Source: Tissierellia bacterium (GTDB lineage Bacteria; Bacillota; Clostridia; Tissierellales; Tepidimicrobiaceae). From it: 33,960 bases of DNA. The position numbers and the translations under genes were made by a program. The notes below the pieces were generated by a model. That model made no database searches. It was not told where the DNA came from and saw nothing but the letters and a program-made list of their open reading frames with translations. Numbering within the stretch: the first letter of the stretch is position 1; every line of letters starts with the position of its first letter. The stretch spans positions 1 through 33,960 of the forward strand of contig JAAYHM010000189.1 of NCBI GenBank assembly GCA_012735405.1. The letters are read 5' to 3'. Shown piece by piece: positions 10,026 through 18,024 of the stretch.

Positions 10026-11699
10026 TCATTTTTCATTAAATATAGATTTTATTCTATTATAAACTTCATCCCCATTAAAAGGCCTTCCATTGAATTTTAA
10101 TATCTTATAATCTGCTTCAAAGGGTGTTTCTTCCCTTATAATACTATCCAGTTGTGCTGTAGCATTTTGTTCTACGTCAATAATTGCTTTTGCCTTTTCC
10201 CCAATATTCATCAATTGTTTAGTTGGGAAAGGCCATATATCGCCAAACACTAATGCTCCAACAGATATACCTTCTTCATTTAGCCTATCTACTGCTTCCT
10301 TTACTGCCCCATAGGTTGAACCCCAGCAAACTATTAAATATTCTGGTTCCTTATCTCCTATAAGCCAGGGTTCTTCCAGCTCCTCCTTTAAACCTTCCAA
10401 TTTTCTCATTCTTTTTAAAACCATTTCAGTCCTTAAATCTGGATCCTCTGTTATATGTCCATACTCATCATGTTCATGACTATCCCCTATAACAATTTGC
10501 CCTTCAATTTTTCCTGGAATTATTCTTTTAGATATACCGCTATCTGTTATTTCATATTTTTTATATTTACCTTTAACCTCCCTGTCTATATATCGTTTAA
10601 TGCTAATACGATTATAATCAAAAGGTTTTATTGTTTTAGAATAATCTGCCAGGTACAGGTCTGTCAAAATTATTACAGGAATCTGGTATTTATCTGCAAT
10701 GTTAAAAGCTCTAGCAGTTTGATAAAAGGCGTCTTCAGGGTCCCTCAAAGCTATTACCATCCGTGGAAACTCTCCATGACCTGCATGGATTACAAATCTT
10801 AAATCACTTTGTTCTGTCCTGGTAGCCATACCGGTAGCAGGCCCTACTCTTTGGGCATTTACTATAACAATAGGCACCTCTAATATACCGGCAAAGCTTA
10901 AGGCCTCTACCATTAAAGCAAAGCCACCGCCAGAAGAAGCTGTCATGGCTCTAACACCTGCATAGGAAGCTCCTAAAGCCATGTTTAAAGCTGCAATCTC
11001 ATCTTCTACCTGGTCTACAACTATTCCCATTTCATTAGATTTGGAAGAAATATAGGTAAGCAGGCTAGTAGAGGGAGTCATAGGGTATCCACAATAAAGC
11101 TTACATCCTGCTGCTATAGCCCCTAGTGCCAGTGCATTGTTTCCATTTATTATAATCTTTTCATCCTTCTCGACAGGAAGTTCATACTTACTTTCAATTA
11201 AGTTGTATCCTTCTGTAAGGGCTATTATATTATCTTCAATATATTTTTTTCTAATGACGCTTTCTAAAACTTCCCTTCCTGTATTTAAGGGCAAGCCAAA
11301 ATATTTTAAAATAACTCCCATACCAACAGTATTTAATACCTTATGGTTTTTTATCTTCTTTTTTATTTCGTCTATAGGTAGTTTTATATGCCTTTCTTCA
11401 TCCAATTCTTCATGGCTTATAATTACTCCATCTGCTTTTAGCCTTTCTTTATGAAGTATATAGGATTCTTTATTTAGTGCAAGTATAAGGTCCAGCTTAT
11501 CTTTAAAAGAATAAATCTCCTTATCCGAAAATCTTATTTGGACAAAATTGTGGCCTCCCCTGACCCTTGACATATAATCCCTGTAGGTAAATACATGATA
11601 TCCGCATCTTTTTATTATTTTTTCCATTATATTAGCAAATGTGTCAAGGCCTTGACCTGCTGCTCCGCCAACCAATATGGTATAGTCCACTTTCTCCAT
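10026..11699 (-). CDS. 2-oxoacid:ferredoxin oxidoreductase, fused gamma/alpha subunit (copy 1)
   Basis: 557 aa; N-terminal GGAAGQGLDTFANIMEKIIKRCGY gamma domain; GYPMTPSTSLLTYIS, EDEIAALNMALGASYAGVRAMTASSGGGFALM. Confidence 0.93.
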   Translation of the reverse strand: MEKVDYTILVGGAAGQGLDTFANIMEKIIKRCGYHVFTYRDYMSRVRGGHNFVQIRFSDKEIYSFKDKLDLILALNKESYILHKERLKADGVIISHEELDEERHIKLPIDEIKKKIKNHKVLNTVGMGVILKYFGLPLNTGREVLESVIRKKYIEDNIIALTEGYNLIESKYELPVEKDEKIIINGNNALALGAIAAGCKLYCGYPMTPSTSLLTYISSKSNEMGIVVDQVEDEIAALNMALGASYAGVRAMTASSGGGFALMVEALSFAGILEVPIVIVNAQRVGPATGMATRTEQSDLRFVIHAGHGEFPRMVIALRDPEDAFYQTARAFNIADKYQIPVIILTDLYLADYSKTIKPFDYNRISIKRYIDREVKGKYKKYEITDSGISKRIIPGKIEGQIVIGDSHEHDEYGHITEDPDLRTEMVLKRMRKLEGLKEELEEPWLIGDKEPEYLIVCWGSTYGAVKEAVDRLNEEGISVGALVFGDIWPFPTKQLMNIGEKAKAIIDVEQNATAQLDSIIREETPFEADYKILKFNGRPFNGDEVYNRIKSIFNEK

Positions 11700-11714
11700 C
11701 TCCTTTAAGCTTAA

Positions 11715-12563
11715 TTATCTAAACTCCTCCAATAGCTTTTCTGCATCTAATGGATTTAACTCCACATCTACAAGAGGTGGGCCATTCTTTATAAAGTCAA
11801 ATCTATCCAAATAAGTTTCCTTTTCTTCCTTATAGATAACACCTATTGGAATCCTATCACCAAATTCTAAGGCCTTTTTCATTGCTTCTTCCTTATTAGT
11901 ATAATCATAGGATTCAGGTAAATGATATACTCTGTTTTTATACCAGGAAAAAGTATTTACCCTATTCCACACAACACAGGGTTGAAGTATATCTACTAGA
12001 GCATATCCCTTATATTTTATTGCTTCCTTCATCAAAGCAACCAGGTGAGGTATATCCCCTGAAAATCCTCTAGCAACAAAGCCAGCTCCCATCGTTAAGG
12101 CTAAAGCCAAGGGATTAAGCGGTTCTACTTTTACACCGTCAAATTGCAAAGTGGTTATTTGTCCCATGGCTGTCGTTGGTGAAGCTTGCCCCTTGGTCAA
12201 GCCATATATTTGATTATTGTGGACAAAATGAGCTATATCAATATTACGCCTTATACCATGTATAAAATGATTTCCTCCTTCACCATAGGTATCTCCATCT
12301 CCAGATTCTACTATAACATGCAGTTCCTTATTGGCCATTTTTACGCCAATGGCAGGAGGTATAGCCCTTCCATGAAGTCCATTGAAGCCATTTACACTAA
12401 TATAGTGGGGCATTTTAGCTGCCTGACCAATTCCAGATACTATAACCACTTCATGTGGTTTAATCTCCAGCTCCTCCAGTGCCATCTTTAAAGCAGTTCT
12501 TATCATATAGTTTCCACATCCTGGACACCAGGCTGGTTCATATAGTTCATACTTGCAAGTCAT
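11715..12563 (-). CDS. 2-oxoacid:ferredoxin oxidoreductase, beta subunit (TPP-binding)
   Basis: 282 aa; WCPGCGNYMI, GDGDTYGEGGNHFIHGIRRN TPP motif, DILQPCVVWN. Confidence 0.93.
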   Translation of the reverse strand: MTCKYELYEPAWCPGCGNYMIRTALKMALEELEIKPHEVVIVSGIGQAAKMPHYISVNGFNGLHGRAIPPAIGVKMANKELHVIVESGDGDTYGEGGNHFIHGIRRNIDIAHFVHNNQIYGLTKGQASPTTAMGQITTLQFDGVKVEPLNPLALALTMGAGFVARGFSGDIPHLVALMKEAIKYKGYALVDILQPCVVWNRVNTFSWYKNRVYHLPESYDYTNKEEAMKKALEFGDRIPIGVIYKEEKETYLDRFDFIKNGPPLVDVELNPLDAEKLLEEFR

Positions 12564-14224
12564 TATATTACCTCCTTTATCCTTCTATATACTTCATCAG
12601 CAGTAAAAGGTCTGCCATCGTATTTTAGTATTTTATAGTCTGATTGAATGAGAGCTTCTTGTCTCATTAGGCTATCAAGCTGGCCTGTAGCATTTTGTTC
12701 AATATCTATTATCTTCTTTGCTTTTTTGCTTAAACTTAATAATTTCCTTGTTGGAAATGGCCATATATCTCCAAAAACTAAGGCAGCAATAGACACTCCT
12801 TCATCTGATAAATTTTCTACTGCTTCCTTTACTGCTCCATAGGTTGATCCCCAACATACCACAAGATTTTCCGGCTCCTCATCCCCTACATGCCAGGGCT
12901 CTTTTACTTCATCTTTTAATAATTCAAACTTTTTAAGCCTTTTATCCACCATCTTTATTCTTATTTCTGCACTTTCTGTTATATGGCCATATTCATCATG
13001 TTCATCACTATCCACCAAAACAGTAGCCCCTTCAATTTTTCCAGGTATTATTCTTGGTGAAACGCCAGTTTCAGTAAATTCATAAGTTTTGTACTCTCCC
13101 TCTATATGCCTTTTTATATGTCTTTCTATTTTTATATTCTTTAAATCAAAGGGCTTTTTGCTTGTGACTCCATCCGCCAAATGCTGATCGCTCAATAAAA
13201 GTACAGGTATATTGTATTTTTCTGCTATATTAAAGGCCCTTACAGTTTGATAAAAGGCATCTTCTGTATCCCTTAAGGCCATAACCATTCTGGGAAACTC
13301 TCCATGACCTGCATGGATCATAAATCTTAGATCTGCTTGCTCCGTTCTTGTTGGAAAACCTGTTGCCGGCCCGGGTCTCTGTACATTTATAACTACTACA
13401 GGTACTTCTATAATCCCTGCAAGGCTTAAAGCTTCAACCATTAAAGCAAATCCTCCGCCAGATGAACCTGTCATGGCTCTAACCCCTGCATAGGAAGCTC
13501 CCAAAGCCATGTTAAGGGCTGCTACCTCATCTTCCACCTGATCTACCACTATGTTATATTCATTGGCATGCTTTGCAATATAAGTTAGTACACCTGTTGA
13601 TGGAGTCATAGGATATCCGCAATAAAACTTACAACCTGCTGCTATGGCTCCTAACCCAACTGCCTCATTGCCATTTATAAGTATTTTGTCATCCTCTCTA
13701 ATCTGTAGATTATATTTCGTATCCAATAGCTTGTATCCTTCTTCTAAAGCCTTTAAGTTTACATCAGCAATTTCTTCTTTAAACTCTTCTTTAATTATTT
13801 TAGCTGCAATATCCATTGGTACCCCAAAATAATTTAGTATGGCACCTAAGCCTACAGTATTTGCAACTCTCTTGTTATTTAATTTCTTAGCTATCTCTGA
13901 TAGTTTTAAATGGATTATGGAATTGTCTTCCTTAGCAACTGCTTCATCTGCAATTATAATACCTGTATCCTTTACTTTATCTTTATGTATTTGAACCGTT
14001 TCTTCATTTAGTGCAAATAATATATCAATATTGTCTTTAATAGCCAATATATTCTCCGTTGAAAATCTTATGTTAAAAAAGTTATGGCCTCCCCTTATTC
14101 TTGACATGTAATCACTATAAGCATATACATTGTAACCACAGCGTTTTATAGCTTTTTCAAAAAGGCTGGCAAAGGTATCCATACCTTGACCTGCTTCTCC
14201 TCCAACAATAAGACTATAATCCAT
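12563..14224 (-). CDS. 2-oxoacid:ferredoxin oxidoreductase, fused gamma/alpha subunit (copy 2)
   Basis: 553 aa; strongly similar to the 10026..11699 product over its full length; stop overlaps beta start (TAATG). Confidence 0.93.
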   Translation of the reverse strand: MDYSLIVGGEAGQGMDTFASLFEKAIKRCGYNVYAYSDYMSRIRGGHNFFNIRFSTENILAIKDNIDILFALNEETVQIHKDKVKDTGIIIADEAVAKEDNSIIHLKLSEIAKKLNNKRVANTVGLGAILNYFGVPMDIAAKIIKEEFKEEIADVNLKALEEGYKLLDTKYNLQIREDDKILINGNEAVGLGAIAAGCKFYCGYPMTPSTGVLTYIAKHANEYNIVVDQVEDEVAALNMALGASYAGVRAMTGSSGGGFALMVEALSLAGIIEVPVVVINVQRPGPATGFPTRTEQADLRFMIHAGHGEFPRMVMALRDTEDAFYQTVRAFNIAEKYNIPVLLLSDQHLADGVTSKKPFDLKNIKIERHIKRHIEGEYKTYEFTETGVSPRIIPGKIEGATVLVDSDEHDEYGHITESAEIRIKMVDKRLKKFELLKDEVKEPWHVGDEEPENLVVCWGSTYGAVKEAVENLSDEGVSIAALVFGDIWPFPTRKLLSLSKKAKKIIDIEQNATGQLDSLMRQEALIQSDYKILKYDGRPFTADEVYRRIKEVI

Positions 14225-14338
14225 ATCCTTTCCCCCTTTTGTATTTTGCTTATTTTTAACTATACCCCTTTTTGAGAAATTAACACAATATTATAAATAT
14301 GATTGCTTAAGTCCCTTTTATACTTAAATTCATATAAA

Positions 14339-14367
14339 AAAGAAATCCCCTCTAGGATTTCTTATTA
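14339..14367 (-). terminator. Intrinsic terminator after cysteine desulfurase
   Basis: Minus strand AAGAAATCCTAGAGGGGATTTCTTTTTTAT. Confidence 0.75.
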
Positions 14368-14372
14368 CTAAT

Positions 14373-15527
14373 CTATATATCTTTTAATACCTTATGTATA
14401 GCATCAATTGTATATTTCACTTCAGCAATAGTATTAAAATGACTAAAACTAAATCTAACAGTACCTCTAGGAAAGGTTCCCAAGGTTTTATGGGCTGATG
14501 GAGCACAATGTAGGCCGCATCTTGTCATAATCCCAAAGCCACTGCTTAGTTCATAGGATACTTCAGCATTATCTTTTCCTGGCACGTCTATGGAAACTAC
14601 TGCAGTTCTATGGGATAAATCCTTCTTTCCTACTATATGGATACCAGGCATATTTAATAGTCCTTCCAAAAAATGTTCTACTAAATAGAGTTCCTTTTCC
14701 CTAATAGTACTAACTTTTTCTTTCAATATATATTTTAAAGAGGCATTTAATCCATATATACCTGGTATATTTAGAGTTCCAGGTTCAAACTTATCTGGCA
14801 TATATTCAGGCTGTATTTCTTCATCTGATAAACTACCTGTACCTCCTTCTATAAGAGGCTCAACCTTAGAAGCTAACTCATCAGATATGATAAATCCTCC
14901 TATTCCCTGGGGACCTAATAGGCTTTTATGACCTGTAAAAGCTATGGCATCTGCATTTAAATCCTCATAATCTACATCTAAAAAACCTGCTGTTTGAGCA
15001 GAATCAATTATAAAATATAAGCCTTTTTCTTTACAAATTCTTCCTACATTTTTTAAATCCAGTATTGTTCCACAGACATTAGATGCATGGGTCATGATTA
15101 TAGCTTTTGTATTTGGCTTTATACTTTTTACCACATCATCTGGGTTTAACTCTCCCAATGAATTACACTGTACCCTTGAATACTCAACACCATACTTTTC
15201 TAAACTATTTAATGGTCTCATAACAGCATTATGTTCCATGGAGGAAACTATAACATGATCACCTGATTTTAATAGTCCTTTAATTAATATATTTAAACTT
15301 TCAGTAACATTTTTTGTAAATATTACATTTTCAGCTTTTTTAAAGTTAAACAATTCACATATAAGCTCCCTGGTTTCATAAACAATATTTTCAGCTTCAA
15401 AGGAAGTATCATAACTTCCCCTGTTTACATTAGATCCTACACTGATAAGATAATTTGATATGCTCTCTACCACTCCTGGTGCCTTTGGAAAAGAAGTTGC
15501 CCCGTTGTCTAAATATATCCTTTTCAT
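14373..15527 (-). CDS. Cysteine desulfurase family protein (class V aminotransferase)
   Basis: 384 aa; IYLDNGATSFPKAPGV, AFTGHKSLLGPQGIGGF PLP-Lys region, TRCGLHCAPSAH catalytic Cys loop. Confidence 0.9.
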   Translation of the reverse strand: MKRIYLDNGATSFPKAPGVVESISNYLISVGSNVNRGSYDTSFEAENIVYETRELICELFNFKKAENVIFTKNVTESLNILIKGLLKSGDHVIVSSMEHNAVMRPLNSLEKYGVEYSRVQCNSLGELNPDDVVKSIKPNTKAIIMTHASNVCGTILDLKNVGRICKEKGLYFIIDSAQTAGFLDVDYEDLNADAIAFTGHKSLLGPQGIGGFIISDELASKVEPLIEGGTGSLSDEEIQPEYMPDKFEPGTLNIPGIYGLNASLKYILKEKVSTIREKELYLVEHFLEGLLNMPGIHIVGKKDLSHRTAVVSIDVPGKDNAEVSYELSSGFGIMTRCGLHCAPSAHKTLGTFPRGTVRFSFSHFNTIAEVKYTIDAIHKVLKDI

Positions 15528-15752
15528 AAACTACCCCTCCTATTTTATGTAATTATCTTGTCATATCTATCTAAAGCATATTTGTTTAACAATAAATAAT
15601 CAACCTTTTATAAAAAATAAGCCCAGTTATAGACAAAATTTATGGTAACTTATCCTTGTATTTATTATTTCTATTATACTTTTTTTTAAAGGATTGTTAA
15701 AATTTAAATGATGCAGTTATATTTTAACATTAATAAAAGAGGAGGTATAAAA

Positions 15753-16832
15753 GTGAAAGAGAAAAAAAGCATTTTACTAACTGGAGCAATTACCGGACTT
15801 ATTGCAGTATTACTTGTACACTTTGGCAATCCCAAAAATATGGGCTTCTGCATAGCCTGTTTTATAAGGGATATTGCAGGAGGTATTGGTTTACACAGTG
15901 CACCAATAGTCCAATACGTACGTCCTGAAATAGTTGGACTTGTAATAGGTGCCTTCCTGGTTTCTGTAGCAAACAAGGAATTTAAAACTAAAGGTGGATC
16001 TTCACCATTTACAAGATTCATTTTAGGTATGGTAGTTATGATAGGAGCTTTAGTATTCCTAGGATGTCCATTAAGAATGGTATTAAGAATTGCTGGTGGA
16101 GACCTGAATGCAATCGTTGGCTTAGTAGGATTTGTAGTTGGAATATTTATAGGAGTATTTTTCCTAAATAAAGGATTTAGTTTAAAAAGAAATTACACCT
16201 TAAGCAGCTTTGAAGGTTACCTTTTCCCAATAACAAATTTTTTGCTATTCATATTGCTAGTAGCAGGCTTTAGTATGTTACATTTTAGTGAAGAAGGACC
16301 TGGATCAATGCATGCACCAATATGGATATCATTAATTGCCGGATTAATAGTAGGAGCCCTTGCCCAAAGATCAAGACTTTGTATGGTTGGTGGCATGAGA
16401 GATATGATAATGTTTAAAGATAGCCATTTATTATCAGGCTTTATAGCAATTATTGTGGTTGCATTAATAGGTAATATTGCATTTGGATATTTCAAGCTTG
16501 GATTTGCAGAACAACCTGTAGCCCATACAGATGGACTATGGAATTTCCTTGGTATGGTTATAGTAGGATGGGGCTCTGTACTTCTAGGTGGCTGTCCACT
16601 AAGACAATTGATACTAGCTGGTGAAGGTAACACAGATTCTGCAGTAACAGTTATGGGAAGTCTAGTAGGTGCTGCCATAGCCCATAATTTTGGTTTAGCA
16701 TCAAGTACATCTGGAGCCTCTCCAAATGGTAAAGTTGCAGTATTTATATGTTTAGCTGTAGTTCTTGCCATATCAATTGCAAATAGTGAAGCATTTTCAA
16801 AAGAAAAAAGTCCTATTAAGGCTAGCAATTAA
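15753..16832 (+). CDS. YedE/YeeE-type sulfur or selenium transporter (putative selenium-associated YedE subfamily)
   Basis: GTG start with RBS GGAGGT; paired motifs GCPLRMVLRIAGGD and GGCPLRQLILAGEGNTDS, SRLCMVGGMRDM typical of YeeE/YedE; about 10 TM segments. Confidence 0.85.
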   Translation: MKEKKSILLTGAITGLIAVLLVHFGNPKNMGFCIACFIRDIAGGIGLHSAPIVQYVRPEIVGLVIGAFLVSVANKEFKTKGGSSPFTRFILGMVVMIGALVFLGCPLRMVLRIAGGDLNAIVGLVGFVVGIFIGVFFLNKGFSLKRNYTLSSFEGYLFPITNFLLFILLVAGFSMLHFSEEGPGSMHAPIWISLIAGLIVGALAQRSRLCMVGGMRDMIMFKDSHLLSGFIAIIVVALIGNIAFGYFKLGFAEQPVAHTDGLWNFLGMVIVGWGSVLLGGCPLRQLILAGEGNTDSAVTVMGSLVGAAIAHNFGLASSTSGASPNGKVAVFICLAVVLAISIANSEAFSKEKSPIKASN

Positions 16833-16853
16833 TTTTGAAAGGGGAGATAAATA

Positions 16854-17060
16854 GTGGAAAAAGTAGATGCAAGGGGCATATCCTGTCCACAGCCAGTATT
16901 AATGGCTAAAAACGCAATTGAAAAAAGTCCCGAGGGAATAGATATTTTAGTTGACAACAACACTGCTAAAAACAATGTTTCTAGATTTCTAAAAAACCAA
17001 GGATATAAATTAGAATATGAAAATGAAGGAGAAGATATTTTAATAAAAGCGAGGAAATAA
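16854..17060 (+). CDS. TusA-family sulfurtransferase (YedF N-domain-like)
   Basis: 68 aa; EKVDARGISCPQPVLMAKNAIE (CPxP motif); GTG start, RBS GGGGAG. Confidence 0.9.
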   Translation: MEKVDARGISCPQPVLMAKNAIEKSPEGIDILVDNNTAKNNVSRFLKNQGYKLEYENEGEDILIKARK

Positions 17061-17062
17061 TT

Positions 17063-17302
17063 ATGAAGGAATACATAGCAACATTTTTTACCCATTCTGG
17101 GGCAATAAAATTTGATAGAAAGGCAAAGTCTAAAAATATTGAATGCCATCTGATGCCTGTACCAAGAAAGCTTAGCTCAGATTGTGGAATAGGTGCAAAA
17201 TTTAAGTTTGATAAGGATGTATTAGATCTGGTAGACGATGAGATTGAGAAAATATTCATTGTAAAAGATGGTAAATATGAGCTAGTTTATAGTAATGAAT
17301 AA
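17063..17302 (+). CDS. DUF3343-family small protein
   Basis: 79 aa; HLMPVPRKLSSDCGIGAKF resembles the conserved DUF3343 core; starts 3 nt after the TusA-like stop. Confidence 0.8.
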   Translation: MKEYIATFFTHSGAIKFDRKAKSKNIECHLMPVPRKLSSDCGIGAKFKFDKDVLDLVDDEIEKIFIVKDGKYELVYSNE

Positions 17303-17317
17303 AATAATAGATAAATA

Positions 17318-17353
17318 TAAAAGAGAAATCCTCAATAAGGATTTCTCTTTTAT
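17318..17353. terminator. Bidirectional intrinsic terminator between DUF3343 and PII-like genes
   Basis: AAAAGAGAAATCCT-CAATA-AGGATTTCTCTTTTATAT. Confidence 0.8.
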
Positions 17354-18024
17354 ATTGCCAGCCCTGATGTTTTGCTAACATCTAATACAAATAATATTCC
17401 TGCTCCCGGTTTATCTATATTAAGCCTTTTTCTAATTAAATTTACAATATTATCAGTTTTATCCTTAGTTGACAATATTAAAACAATATCCTTTTCAGGC
17501 TCTATTTCCATACTAAATAGTTTTTCTTTTTCATGGATTCCAGAACCTCTGCCATGGAGTACTGTACCTCCAGTTGATCCCGCTTCCCTAGCAGCTTCCA
17601 TAACATCATCAGCTAGACCCCTATCTACTATTGTAAATATAGCATCATATTTCATACTATCTTCCCCTTCCTTTTCAGGTTTTGGTATATACTCACTATG
17701 ATGTAAGCCAACGACATTAGCTACAGGCATAGAAAAAGCTATACCATGATTAGGTTTATCTAAATGGAATATTTTGGTTAATTCTTCATGTAAAATCTCT
17801 TCAAGATTTTCTTCTATAACCATTAAAAGAATCTCTTTTCTTATCTCATCTAATCCTAATAGTTTGAGTATGTTGCTCCTTACAGTGCCGGTACCTAAAA
17901 GAAAAGTTCCTCCAGTTACTCCCATCTTTTTAGATTCCCTTAGAACTTTGGTGCCCTTGCCAAAATCCACTATTATACAGAATAATTTATATTTTTTATT
18001 CTCTAGTATTGTTGTCAATGTCAA
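17350..18024 (-). CDS. Tandem two-domain PII-like signalling protein
   Basis: 224 aa with two copies of the PII pattern: MGVTGGTFLLGTGTVRSN...IRKEILLMVIEE and AGSTGGTVLHGRGSGIHEKEK...EPEKDIVLILSTK. Confidence 0.85.
   Translation of the reverse strand: MTLTTILENKKYKLFCIIVDFGKGTKVLRESKKMGVTGGTFLLGTGTVRSNILKLLGLDEIRKEILLMVIEENLEEILHEELTKIFHLDKPNHGIAFSMPVANVVGLHHSEYIPKPEKEGEDSMKYDAIFTIVDRGLADDVMEAAREAGSTGGTVLHGRGSGIHEKEKLFSMEIEPEKDIVLILSTKDKTDNIVNLIRKRLNIDKPGAGILFVLDVSKTSGLAI

Noticed and set aside
16217-17259. Minus-strand ORFs (16217-16828, 16829-17149, 16981-17259) opposite YedE/TusA/DUF3343
   Set aside because: Plus-strand genes have clear motifs, RBSs and tight packing; the minus ORFs have no domain resemblance.
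17996-18024. 29-nt overlap of the DUF1538 and PII-like ORFs as a possible programmed frameshift fusion
   Set aside because: The PII-like start may lie further downstream than the ORF track start, and no slippery heptamer or stimulatory structure was evident; simple translational coupling is sufficient.
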